Source of the DNA: Lepidodermella squamata
Taxonomy: Eukaryota > Gastrotricha
Assembly: GCA_047495785.1 (NCBI GenBank)
Contig: JBLDXI010000036.1
Location: 806,001-870,000, forward strand
Reading direction: 5' to 3'
DNA: 64,000 nucleotides
Notes under the pieces: model-generated
Told to the model about the DNA's origin: nothing
Databases searched by the model: none
The model's input: the letters and a program-made list of their open reading frames with translations, nothing else
Translations under genes and position numbers: made by a program
Shown: in pieces, positions 10,985 through 21,251 of the stretch
Position numbering within the stretch: position 1 is the stretch's first letter
Layout: each line of letters begins with the position of its first letter

Positions 10985-11530
10985 ATCTTCGGTAATAAAT
11001 AAAACGGCATCGCTGACCTTCATCTTGATGCGAGGACTGAAATGATCTAAACCGGCAAAGCTGTGTTTAACATTGAACGTTAATATGTTGTCGCAAACCA
11101 CATAAAGCCAGATTTTTCAGCTTGAAAGCCATTCGAGTTTCTACATATTGCCAGTTCCGGTTTCATTTACGCTTTCCATTCGAATTGCGACGAATCCACG
11201 GCGAGACTGGACTAAGCGATATCCCGTTGAAGCCGCGCAAATACTTGAAGGGAATGTGCGAACGCGAATGCCCAGTTGAAAATCCAACACACCCACACAC
11301 AACCATAGGCTCCGTATAGAGGAATTATGAATATTTCTGAAATATTCTTTGCCGCCTCAGGAGATACATGGACTGAAAAGTAATTTTGAATAACGCGAAT
11401 AATTAAGGGCAATAATTACGCAAACGTGGTACTCATACATTTCAGCAGCCGTTTCCAGATTGTCACGTGACATCGCTCTGCATGTGATAGATTGCAGCAA
11501 TCACCTCATCACTTTCCTCTCCGGCCTCAT
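10985..11530. other. intergenic region
   Basis: No supported gene is seen. The right end (about 11466-11510) carries a diverged copy of the 3' stem-loop that belongs to the minus-strand gene ending at 11531. Confidence 0.4.
11466..11505 (-). promoter_or_regulatory. 3' stem-loop, diverged copy
   Basis: On the minus strand this reads GTGA, then CTGCA...TGCAG arms with a longer loop, then GCGATGTCAC. It lies just after the stop of the minus-strand gene, in the same place as in the other family members. The loop differs from the other copies but the pairing arms remain. Confidence 0.5.
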
Positions 11531-11891
11531 TTAATGATCTGCTGGTCCGCAATATTTCACTTTTACAGCACTTTTGGCCGTCCGCCACCCCCATACGCCT
11601 TTGCCTCCACTTAGTCTGGTGCATTCCTCACTGGCCTCTTCCTCCGGTTGCCATTCTGCTTCGCGACCATGACCTTTGGGGAAGCAAACTGTGCTCGTCT
11701 TGCCTTTGATTGTGATTGTTTTCCACTCGCCAGGCCAGCCCTTTCCATCAAAGCATGCACCACCGCCAGCCACTGCAGCAACTAGATTAGCCTGTTAGAT
11801 AAAACTTGAAATCAATGGAGAATTATCTCTTGCATGCAAATTGTATCTTACGAATTACGAAAGGAGCAATGATTAAAACAAGCTTAGCCGT
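11531..11891 (-). pseudogene. small secreted family member with lost ATG
   Basis: Exon 2 is 11791-11531. It encodes about 86 residues with four cysteines, including ACFDGKGWPGEWKT and VCFPKG, and a GKGVWGWRT segment like that of the paralogue at 20.8 kb. Exon 1 (11891-11859) aligns with the MAKLV signal-peptide exon, but its start codon is ACG instead of ATG. The phase-0 intron is retained with a GTAATT donor. No nearby in-frame ATG replaces it. Either the gene is silenced by start loss or it uses a non-AUG start. Exon 2 has no stop codons, so any decay is recent. Confidence 0.6.
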
Positions 11892-12258
11892 GATGTTTCG
11901 AGAGTTTTCCACGGTGGTGAAATACGAACTGGATCAACGAACTTTGGGGTTTCAGGCTCAAGATTGTATAGCTGAAAGTTCCGAGAGTGGTAAACATGAG
12001 CCCCAGGTCGGGCCTGTCCATGGGTAGCCTTTGAGGGATCGGAGACCACAGCCTAAGAATGACGCAAGAAGTTTGAAAATCCCTGTAACAGAGGCTTCTG
12101 TTTTTACTAAGAAGGTCGCGGAGCTTAAAAAACGATTTCTGATTTATTTCTAGTAATATTGTGACGGTAATAATTACTGGCATTACGATAGGTTATGGTG
12201 TAGTTGAATTCTGCTTTTCCTTAACTTGAATGTTTTTTCGTTGAGATGCCGTGTTCAA
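11892..12258. other. intergenic region
   Basis: This is upstream of the start-less secreted gene and downstream of the ankyrin gene. No supported gene is seen. Confidence 0.35.
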
Positions 12259-14160
12259 TCAGCATTCAGCAAGTTCATTGGCCCGAGTTGCACCGCGAGC
12301 CGTTAGCAGTTCGGCAACTTCGGCATGGCCACGGCAAATCGCCAGGTCGAGCTCTGATCTCCCCTCGCCATCAGTCACCTGAGCATTCGCACCGCGCTCC
12401 AACAACAGGCGTACGACCTCGACGCGCCCATTGTAGACCGCCATGGTCAACGCCGTCCAGCCATCCTTAGTCTTAACCTCCATGTTCGCGCCTTTGTCCA
12501 ACAACAGACGAACTAGCTCCAGTTTGTCATTAGCGGCTGCCTTCATCAAAGCCGTCCTGCCGTAGATATCCTGGACGCCAATGTTCGCCGCGCGCTCCAG
12601 TAACAGCTGTGTCGTCTCGGCGTACCCATAGTTGGCTGCCCACAACAACGCTGTCCAGCCTGTGGGATCCGTGGCCTCGATGTTGGCACCACGGTCCAGT
12701 AATAGGCGCACAACCTCGGCATGTTTGGCCGCCATAATCAGCACTGGGTGTCCATTGTACTCTGCCTTGGCTTCGATGCTCGCGTTGCGCTCGACCAGCA
12801 GTCGCGCTACTTCGACATGCCCCTGGTCGGCCGCCAGCATCAACGGCGTCAAGCCGCGGTCTTCCACGGCATCGAACTCCGCCCCGCGATCAGCGAGCAG
12901 CTGAATAATTTCCAGCCGTTGCTCTGGTTCGCGCGTCACACACTGAGTTAAGCGGTGAAGCAGCGTGCCGTTTCTAATCCAGAACGAAGGACAATATTGG
13001 TGTAGCCTGGGATCTCGCCAGTTCGGGTCGAAGTTGCCGTCGGTTGCCGCGTCGATGGCCGCCACAAGTCGCCGCGCCTCAGTCACGTTCAGGGCCTCGC
13101 CAACTGCCGCTGACAACTCCTCATAAAGCAGGCGTACCTGAGTAGATTGAAGAACAAGCAACAAGAAGTGAACGGCGGGGTTTGACGAATAAATGTTTGC
13201 CAACCAAGTTTTGGATCATGAGTTGTCTTTAAAGATGCGCTTAAAATTCAATTATATTGAGCTAAATTGTCAAATTTGTTGGAATTTCAAATTGAAATTT
13301 TCAAATTTTTATAATATAAATTTTCAAAAATCGAAATAATTAAATTTTAAATTTTTAAATTTTCAAAAATCGAAATAATTAAATTTTTAAATTCCAATTT
13401 CCGTAAATTGAGATAATTAAATTTTTTAATTTAAATTTTCAAGATTCGAGAATGTCAACTTTTTAATTTCAATTATTATGCTTACATATATGTCGACTAC
13501 AGCAGTTTGTTTTTCGGCCTTCGCCACTTCCAATGGCGTGAAGCCGTTTTTGAGTTTTGCGCTCTCGAAAGCACCTTTGATTTTTGCGTTCTTGTCAGCA
13601 CCTTTAGAGAGCAAAAAGAGAACGGCGTCGACGTTCCCCCGACCAGACGCATAGAACAATGGCGTGATGCCATCCTTAGCCGTAGCCTCGATGTTCGCCT
13701 TGTGCTCTAGCAACAAGCGTATAACGTCAACGTTTCCGCTGTAGGCCGCCTGATGCAACGCCGTGAAGCCATCTGTATTGGCATCGATGCTCGCATTGCG
13801 CCCCAGCAGCAGCCTCACTGCTTCGACGTGCCCATTCGCGGACGCCGACATCAACGCCGTCCAGCGTGAGTTACCTTCCTTCGCATTAACATCAGCACCA
13901 CGATCAATGTAAAGCCGAGCGATTTCTAGCCGCTGCTCAGCTTGCCGTGACGCTTCAGCACATTGCATCAAGCGGTGAAGTAGCGTGCCGTCTTGTAGGT
14001 AGAATGGATGTTCGCATGTGTTGTGTGAGTATGGATCGATCCAGTTGGCGTCGAACTGGCCGTTTGACGCTGTGTCGATCTCTTCCACAAGTCGCTTCAC
14101 TTCAGTCACGTTCAGAGTCTCCCCACTTGCGGTAGACAATTGCTCATAGAGCTCATGAAT
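12259..14160 (-). CDS. ankyrin-repeat protein with duplicated exon
   Basis: Two large exons, 14160-13486 and 13137-12259, are flanked by good splice sites in phase 0. Joined, they give about 517 residues, and a start exon upstream is missing. Each begins with the same module: IHELYEQLS... or VRLLYEELS..., then LNVTEA/V.RLV, NWxDP and GTLLHRL. Ankyrin repeats follow, about four in the first exon and six in the second (TALMKAAANDKLELVRLLLDKGANxE type). A paralogous exon therefore duplicated in tandem without breaking the frame. In-frame ATGs at 14244 and 13203 offer an alternative: two separate one-exon genes. Ankyrin repeats bind proteins; the partner and location are unknown. Confidence 0.7.
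13255..13440. repeat. AT-rich direct repeats in intron
   Basis: The intron between the two ankyrin exons contains tandem copies of a block of about 50 bp built on TTTTCAAAAATCGAAATAATT. It is simple low-complexity sequence with no coding value. Confidence 0.55.
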
Positions 14161-14587
14161 CTGTGTAGGGAGAAACAGATAAGTAGGATTCAGTGCGAGA
14201 TCTCGAGTTCTCCAGTTTGCGGGGAAATACCCAATGAAAATCATGGTCCAGGAGATTGAATATTAAAATCGAATTTAAAATTTTGGAAAATTTTCAAATT
14301 TTGAAGTTCTGTGCAATTCAATTTCAGTTTCAGACTCTGTACAATTTAGTGTATCGAAACTTCGAATCGTATCGAAAATTTTCATTTTGATTATATGTCG
14401 ATCAATCGATTGGGAAATGCTGGGTAGGGCTTTGGTTTAGGACGACGTTAGGTTTAGGGTTAGAGTTAAGGGGGTCGCTATGTATTGAATCGAAGGTTTC
14501 GAATACGCAGAACTATTTCCCTGGCTAATTCGTAGACATGGAATACATCTTGTCACTCAACCTAGCAGATCTAGTAGGCTATAGCAG

Positions 14588-14975
14588 TTAGGTTACCGAT
14601 CTACTGCAGTCATATCCGGCCCAGCCTGCTGCACACTTGCAAACATTAGGAGCGTAGCAGAAGCCTCCATTCGAGCAATTCTGCTTGCATGTAGCTGAAG
14701 AGAATTGAAAACGATGAATTTGCATCAAGAAACACACAGGCACTTACGTAGTCTGCTCTGTATCGCATCATCAGTCGATTCGAGCTTTTCCAGCTCTGAT
14801 GTTCAATGAGAATACATTTTTGGACGGAATCCATGAAATAATTACTTTCGGATATTAAATAAAGCAGGTCTTCCAAATCTAAAGAGTGGCATGAAAGTCA
14901 GTGTGTTTTCCGCCGGAAACCGGAATAGCTCACGTTTCGAAATTGATTTATCCGCGGAAAGCAGAATGCCCAGTT
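14588..14975 (-). CDS. secreted-type EGF-domain protein, 5' end missing
   Basis: Four small exons, 14975-14934, 14878-14846, 14795-14748 and 14694-14588, fit together in phase 1 with introns of about 50 bp. The product has a helical Leu/Glu segment (LEDLLYLISEKLEKLES), then one EGF-like domain (TCKQNCSNGGFCYAPNVCK followed by CAAGWAGYDC), and a stop soon after. The six-cysteine EGF spacing with GGxC and GWxGxxC is clear. The first exon, presumably with a signal peptide, lies beyond 15 kb and is not resolved. A disrupted copy occurs at 30.1-30.4 kb. EGF domains act in extracellular protein binding. Confidence 0.62.
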
Positions 14976-17573
14976 CTTGAAAGCAAACCAAAATAAGTCG
15001 TTGTCATTTCGAAAGTGTTTTTTTATAGAAATCTTTGAGTATAGGTTTCAACCTTTCATACATTTGCATACATTTGCAAAACGATGACCAAAGGATAGGC
15101 TTGGCTGTCTAGGTAAGGTTTAGGTTTAGGGTATAGGCGGGGGCGTAACCAGCCGGTTGTTGGTGTTCAATAACTACCAAAATGAAAACTCAAAAACCCC
15201 TCTTCGACCTTGTAACGTGGAGGTAATAATGTTTGCCAAATTGCCAAACCTTTTCTCGCTTCGCTCGGAATCCCCATATTGTCGATATTTCCTACTGAAT
15301 ATCTGCACTCGTCGACCTTGGATTCTCCTGGGAAAAATGAAAGATTCGCTCTCAGATCCATAACAACATTCCCTTGTTACTGGTTACGCCCATAGAGGTC
15401 GGGTTAGGTTTTTGGTAGGGTATGGTTGAGGTTGGGGTTAGGTTTATTATGGCTTTCTAGCTGTAGCCTTTCCTTCAACAGAATATTGATGTATATATTA
15501 AGATAAAGCATCCAAAGTGGAAACAGAATAAAGTCAATATTTTTCTGTTTCCAATTTGGAACGCAAGAAACAAGAAATAATCAGAGAAAAATTGTCTGGG
15601 AATTGGGGAATGACATACGCTGTTTAATTGGGACCTCGAGGGAAATGGAGACCGCATCTCCAGCGCAACACATTGCAACGAAAGCAAATGTTAACAGGGA
15701 TGAAGAATGCATTTTTAACCAGCTCCCTAATTGTAGCGATGGAGTAGAGTGAACGATGAAAGTGAAAAACCTAAATCAAAGACACGAAAAGCACTCTAAC
15801 ATATATAACGAATTTTTCTGTATGTGGCAGTTACAAGATTCAGCAGAAGACCGCCCAAAACAAAAATGAAAGCGTTTATTCCGAAGTTTCGGTTATTTGC
15901 TATATAGCCTTAGAAAAAACTAATTTCTGTTAACAAGACCATATACACCCTATATATATATACCCCATCCGCATTTTTTCACCGAAATTTGATCCACCAT
16001 AGGATTCTTTTTTAATTCTAACGCGCACGCAATGCGCAAATATCGGCACGTGGCATCCGCCTTAAATATGAAAAAATGGTAGCCAGCAATGAAGCGCAAC
16101 GTGGTAGCTTCAATTAGGTACACTGCTAATTCACAATCTACAGCTGCCAAAACGACGGCAAGATAATTTATGCCGTTCCAAGTCCGTTGCTGAAACCTGA
16201 TGGAGGCAGCACTTAAATTTGAATTACAAAAATTACACAGAGCCAACTGATGATCCACCTCGTGTTCCAAAATGATCCGTGTTAGGTCCTATTTCATTCC
16301 TAATTCCTATTTTATCCGGTACAATTTTGAACACCTACGTCTACGCAAATTTCTGTGTAAATTCGGCACATGCGATCTTGGTCGGGTTTTTGACGTAATT
16401 CGAGTCTTTTTCGAAATTTGTAAGCGTAAGGAATCGGCAAGGGATACACAAAAAGAAATGATTGTAGCAGCTAGGTACAATTTTTAACACGTAAAATGTG
16501 TACAGGTGTATACCGATAAGTTACTGGCTGTTCAACCTGCAATGAGACGAATTGGGTTACTTGCTGGATGTGATCCACAGATTATTCAAATCTTAGTCTC
16601 TCTCCGATTTTCCACCCTAAATTTACAACAAGCATTCCATGTATATAAGCTCGAGCTACTTGAGATAAGCAATTTTTTCAATCCGAGTGAATATCATTTA
16701 TAGTCAAACATCCACGCTCGCAGTCTGAGGTGGCAATCGGTAGACATTGAAGATCAGCGATTAGAAGACTGAAATTTTCTTCTGGTCTCTCGTCGCGGAT
16801 GCCCTTTGCCCATTTCGCTTTCCATTGTGACAGATCTAACAAACACTGCCTGTCATCTCGACCGAATTGCTGGCAAAGGACGATGACGTAAGTTTTCGCA
16901 ATTTGGCGAATAAATCTAAATCAGGGGCTGGCCAATTCTCAGGGTTTAGCCGGCCAGCTCGCTGGAGAAACAACCGATTTTCATCGAATCGGTCGCTGAT
17001 GGCTGATGCTGAGGGCATCGAGCAAACGATCGACGATGTTGACTTGCGTTTTTCAAAAGCTAGTAAATCGGCTTTGCTGGCGATGCGTAGTGGGATATTT
17101 TTAGAGGACCCGTTTTCAATTAGTTCATCGAAACAGAGCTCCAATACGAAAAGATAAGATGATAAGATAAGAAAAGATCAATGATCAGTGTGCGAAGTAT
17201 TATATCCAGGAGCTCAGGTGTTCTCCAGCATCCAGCCGAATAAACCAAAGGGTCTCTCCTGTGGTTTGTTCAGCCTTCCTCTGGTTAGAGGTTAGAATCT
17301 CGCAGCTGGGGTGTCGCACCGTGTCAATGATATAAGACTCGAATATCATCGCATCTAAGCTTTGTAAAAGTTTACATCGGCCATGGACCGTGTTATTGTG
17401 GGGTTCAGGAAACAAATCAGCTAAATACGTAGCTACATCCTCGTGCAACCAATCTTCAGAGTAGTGAAATGTAGTCTTCCTAATATGGTCATCAATTTCA
17501 AACTGTCAATACGAATCGGCCAGAAACTTAACACTTTAAAATATGAAAGTTTGAAAATAAGAATTAACAAGTA
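14976..17573. other. gene-poor region
   Basis: I see no gene I can support. An open frame of about 100 codons on both strands at 16836-17157 has no recognisable domain. A minus-strand frame at 15950-16270 is also unassigned. Degenerate TTAGG/GGTTTAG-like strings occur near 14440, 15120 and 15410. A partial R1 copy lies near 17180-17270. Sequence at 17380-17530 resembles 25057-25210 (and its duplicate), a second dispersed repeat. Confidence 0.4.
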
Positions 17574-17973
17574 CCGTATTTCATCAAATGTTTTCCAAAC
17601 TCGAAAATCAGTGAAAAAAATCAGGCAATTATTCGAGGGGGCTTTTATTTGAGGGAGGCAATTGATAACCTGGAACGTCAGATCGACACCTTAATCAAGC
17701 CCATAAGTTGATATGATCAGCCTCTAAAAGGCTTTTCAGGTTGGACCTCCTAAATCTTTTAAGCAGTAGTGAATCCGCAGTCGGAAAAGCTGTTCCTAGT
17801 CATGTAAGGACACATTATTCTCTTCTTCCTGGCTTCAACCTGTTTTTCCGTCGTATGGCTATTATTCGAGGCGGGCTATTATTAACCTTTGGACCCAATA
17901 TTTAAATGCATTTTTGGGGCTATTATTCGAGGGGGTAATTATTAGAGGTAGGATACTATTCGAAGAAATACTG
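17574..17973. mobile_element. MITE with TA duplication (Tc1/mariner type)
   Basis: The 400-bp element is flanked by TA on both sides. Its ends are inverted: CCGTATTTCATCAAAT at the left and ATTCGAAGAAATACTG at the right. Internal motifs TTATTCGAGGGGG repeat several times. It has no coding capacity. A TA target and such ends fit a non-autonomous Tc1/mariner element. Confidence 0.65.
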
Positions 17974-17992
17974 TAATCTTCTGATGAGTACC

Positions 17993-18102
17993 AAGAGATG
18001 AGGAACATGAACCCGTTATGTAGTCCGCGATGAATAGCAAACTTTCATATTTTCAATTCGTGTCATTCATCGCAGACTACATATTCACATTCCTCATCTC
18101 TT
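17993..18102. repeat. fold-back inverted repeat
   Basis: Left arm 17993-18034 and right arm 18065-18102 are near reverse complements (AAGAGATGAGGAA...GTAGTC.GCGATGAAT). The loop is about 30 bp. It lies directly after the MITE and could form a long hairpin. Confidence 0.6.
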
Positions 18103-18318
18103 GATTCTATTTTTTGTCAACTTTGTTGTGCACAGTTTGATCAAGCCCAAACAAATCCATTGTCTTTTTTACAGCTGAGCTTTCCAACTTTTTCTAAAAA
18201 CGGATGAATGGCTCTTAAATATTAAATAAATAAATATTAGCTCCTGCCGGTTTTATTCATTCATTATAGGCAAGCGCCAAATGGGTAAATATTAGCAACC
18301 ATGTGCAGGTGGCTGTAT

Positions 18319-18351
18319 GTGACATCGCCCTGCATGCAACGCAGTAGTCAC
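18319..18351 (-). promoter_or_regulatory. 3' stem-loop of secreted gene family
   Basis: This is in the 3' UTR of the gene ending at 18390. The minus strand reads GTGA, TGC-GTT-GCA hairpin core, then GGGCGATGTCAC. The core is kept although the lower stem is weaker than in other copies. Confidence 0.6.
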
Positions 18352-18389
18352 CTCATCCCTCCATTTTGGCCGATTTTCTCCGATAGAAT

Positions 18390-18735
18390 TCACTTTCCTA
18401 TGGCCTCGCAAATCCTTTCCGTCCGACGTATAGGAAAAATGGAAATTTCGCGCGTTTTCCATTCACCTTTCTGGCCATACGCGTTCGTACATTCCTTGGG
18501 AGGAGCTGGTGTTTCCTGGTGATCGGCAGAATATTGCATGCATTCACCTCGCCTATTACGATAGACGCAATGACGGGCCGCTTCTTCCGGTTGCGATTCA
18601 CCTTCGCCAGCGTAAGCTGCTGCGACAACGAGAGCAGCCTGTTGATAAAGGAATGTGAAATCAGAGGGGAATTAATAAAAGATACTGCATATTCAAACTT
18701 ACGATAAAAGCGATCATTAAAACAAGCTTCGCCAT
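18390..18735 (-). CDS. MAKLV-family small secreted protein
   Basis: Exons 18735-18703 and 18638-18390 are joined in phase 0 to give 93 residues. The first exon encodes MAKLVLMIAFI, and the second completes the signal peptide (AALVVAAAYA). The mature chain has four cysteines in the family layout: CVYRNRRGEC, then CTNAYGQKGEWKT, then ICEA near the end. The 64-bp intron inside the signal peptide is shared by all members. The 3' stem-loop follows at 18319-18351, and an AATAAA (minus strand) is near 18250. Related genes lie at 20.8, 22.1, 25.7, 27.5 and 29.3 kb. Function is unknown; expression in a secretory tissue is a guess. Confidence 0.72.
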
Positions 18736-19289
18736 AATATGCTTAAAGCTTAAAGTATAGTAAAGGAATTCAACTTAATATTGAAGTGTGAAAACAAATG
18801 AATGAAATAAGCTTCGACAGCCGATTCGAAAAGCACTCAGCCAGTAGATAGCCAGCTGCACATACACTTGATAGCCGTGTCGATGATCGACGCGTGACGT
18901 CTCGACTATTGTGCTGTCTAGACTGAACTAACATAATAGGTGGGGAGAAGGAAAAGTTGATGGTGGGGAAGAACGAGCCGACCCTATTATGTCATGTTTC
19001 GGTCGAACCTTTCATCAAATGATCAGATATACGCTGGAAGCTAGAATCACTACCAGCCACTATCTGCTAGCTACCTTCTCCCTATGGAGCCTGTGAAGTG
19101 GAAAGTCCACAAGGGGGCCATTTGGTCCTAAAAAAATTAGGCCCGAAAATTCCCCCTAGTTCGAGGATCCTACTTCGCGCACTGGGACCGATTGAACTGG
19201 TAGGGATCCTCGCCATCCCTCTCCGGGCAAACTACTTACTAATTGTCGTGACTTCATGACTTCATCGTGGGCACTGAATTACTGCTTTT
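18736..19289. other. intergenic region with R1 copy
   Basis: Upstream region of the 18.7-kb secreted gene. An inverted R1 copy lies at 19105-19182, ending in CCTACTTCGCGCA. No gene is supported. Confidence 0.5.
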
Positions 19290-19630
19290 TTGCTCTGCCG
19301 ATTTTCTCCGATAGAATTCACTGCTTTATTGCCCTGGATTTCGCAAAAGGTTACTGTGCGAACGTCAGGAAATCCGGTTGTAAAGATTGGCCTTGGCTTA
19401 GCGCTAAGCCAGTTCAATGACAGTTGTCCTTATCCAGGCCGAATGTTGTTACATGTCAATTTTGTCGATATTCCCGTGGATACTGATACTGTTTTATTTT
19501 GCAATTCTTTCCGCACATCCATTACGAGTTGAATTATTTTACTAAAACTACTCGAAACATATCATGTATCATGTCTTGGCGAAGCTTGATTTAATTATCG
19601 CGTTTCGGGTATTGGACCGTTTTCAGTAGA
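19290..19630. pseudogene. mosaic remnants of the secreted gene family
   Basis: Bases 19298-19380 match the minus-strand 3' exon and 3' UTR of the paralogue at 25.7 kb. Bases 19576-19605 resemble the plus-strand signal-peptide exon (GGCGAAGCTTGATTTAATTATCGC), but the frame is broken. A full upstream palindrome is kept at 19395-19410. These are scrambled fragments, not a gene. Confidence 0.5.
19395..19410. promoter_or_regulatory. 16-bp palindrome GGCTTAGCGCTAAGCC
   Basis: This is a perfect palindrome. It is about 165 bp before the degenerate copy of the signal-peptide exon, and shares the motif found upstream of other family members. Confidence 0.5.
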
Positions 19631-19787
19631 GTTTTGCCGCGTAAACCTGATCAATTTTTAAGTCTTTTTCAGTCTAGTTGATAGATAATACACTTCAATA
19701 AAATGAATTTCTCAGAATTGGAATTTCCGCCAGGTTGCTTCATTCTCCCTGCCGATCATGCACGGACTGCTTGTGAATATTGGCATT

Positions 19788-19803
19788 GGCTTAGCGCTAA
19801 GCC
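19788..19803. promoter_or_regulatory. 16-bp palindrome upstream of family member
   Basis: A perfect GGCTTAGCGCTAAGCC in the context TTGGCATT...AGTTC. It lies 233 bp before the ATG at 20036. The same distance is seen for the copies at 27.9 and 29.3 kb. Confidence 0.6.
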
Positions 19804-20035
19804 AGTTCAAACGAATTTTTTCATTCCCCAGGTCGAACTCCGTCCTAATTACGGGTTTAGTTAACCTGGCTAGATGTCACGTCAATGTTGTCGACATTCC
19901 CGGGGAAAGTATATTCAGCTGGCCATAGCTGGATGAGTGCTATTCGAAAGGCGACCCGAAGCTTATTTCATTCTTTTGTTTTCGCACTTCAATAACAATT
20001 TGAAATATTTTACTAAAACTACTCGAAACATTATC

Positions 20036-20330
20036 ATGGCAAAGCTTGGTTTTATTATCGCTGTTTTTGTAAGTTGAAATATGCTGGATCATTAATTCAT
20101 TCTAAACTAATATCTTCATCAACAGGCTGCGCTCGTAGTGGCAGCAGTTCACGCTGAATCGCAGCCGGAAGAAGCGTAGTAAATGCGTCAAGTGGTCGAG
20201 CTGAGGTATCTGCCTGCAATACTACTCCCCGTCCCTACCGCCACCGCAGCCGGCAACACCAGCTAGTCCCAAGGAATACCGACGAGAAAGGCGAGAAAGA
20301 TGTATTGAAAACGATACAACAAGGATTTCC
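20036..20330 (+). pseudogene. truncated MAKLG-family secreted gene
   Basis: The first exon encodes MAKLGFIIAVF, with an intron of the usual size, then AALVVAAVHAESQPEEA. Two stop codons in a row follow. Beyond them the DNA still matches the proline-rich and ACTNEKGEKG-like parts of the intact genes, so the frame was lost after duplication. A short secreted remnant could still be made. Confidence 0.65.
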
Positions 20331-20761
20331 TGATGCATGAAGCTTGTTTTGGAATCACTTCTACTCATCAATAACAAGTGTGAACTTCAAACTGTTAAGG
20401 AATTCGCGGACAGGGGTTGGTCCCCCCGTCGTTACTGCAGCAGCTATTGCCAATATATACACTGCAAAACTGTCTGTAGAACTATTGCTGTATAAGTAAA
20501 GCATTGCTGGCCAATGTAAAAAATTCATACGAAAATCCGATTGAACCCAAATCATGTGTGACAAATTGATGAATTAGAGAAAGCATGAATCATATTATCC
20601 AAAAAACGTGAGGTATTCGCAGGATGTGGCTTCTCATCGCTTTTAAATCTCAAATGAATAGGGGCCATAATTAGATACTACGCCTGCTAAACACTGCAGA
20701 TTTTATTGAATACAGACAACGTGGTAGTTATACACATCAGCAGCAATGTCCAGATTCTCAC
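20331..20761. other. intergenic region
   Basis: No supported gene is seen. The right end leads into the 3' UTR of the minus-strand gene ending at 20823. Confidence 0.4.
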
Positions 20762-20800
20762 GTGACATCGCCCTGCTTGCCGTAGCTTGCAGCAGCCATC
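20762..20800 (-). promoter_or_regulatory. 3' stem-loop, expanded loop
   Basis: The minus strand reads CTGCTGC, an eight-base loop, GCAAGCAG, then GGCGATGTCAC. The same seven-pair stem with one bulged A is kept, although the loop is longer than in the 29-kb copy. It lies just after the stop at 20823. Confidence 0.6.
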
Positions 20801-20822
20801 TCATCACGCCCTGGTTGTCAGA

Positions 20823-21251
20823 TCATCGTTTCGCAGGCACACACTGACGAAAGCTGAAACCATTTGGGAGTTTGACCGTCTTCCATACGCCTTTACTGCC
20901 ATTTTTTCTCTTGCATTCCTCACGGGCCTCTTCTTCCGGTTGCGATTCTGCTTCGCGTGGCTTGGGAGGCTTGACGCACATTTTATGTTTGCCGCCATAT
21001 TTGTCTGTGTACGTTTTAACTACACCTTTCTCGCCTGCCTTGTTTTTACATTCTCCGCCATCTCCCGGCGCCGGTTGGGATTCAGCTTTGGTAGGTATGG
21101 CTGCTTTGCCGCCTTTGCCCGCTCTTACACCGTAAACTGCTGCGACAACGACAGCAGCCTATTAAGAAAGACATCAGTTGAGAATTATCAGAGATACTGC
21201 ATAGGTATTACAACTTACGATAACAGCGATCATTAAAACAAGCTTCGCCAT
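20823..21251 (-). CDS. MAKLV-family secreted protein, two modules
   Basis: Exons 21251-21219 and 21158-20823 join in phase 0 to give 122 residues. After the signal peptide (MAKLVLMIAVI, then AAVVVAAVYG) there are two copies of one module: ECKNKAGEKGVVKTY...MCVKP and ECKRKNGSKGVWKTV...QCVPA. The other members carry only one. This is an internal duplication within the mature protein. The linker ESQPEE also repeats. The 3' stem-loop follows the stop, and a diverged form of the upstream palindrome region sits at 21457-21474. The role is unknown. Confidence 0.72.

Noticed and set aside
14430-15450. Interstitial telomere repeats
   Set aside because: GGTTTAGG/TTAGGG-like strings occur three times but are short, irregular and not tandem.
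16836-17157. Coding gene of about 100 residues
   Set aside because: Long frames exist on both strands, with no domain, signal peptide or splice support. The overlap on both strands argues for chance or a remnant.
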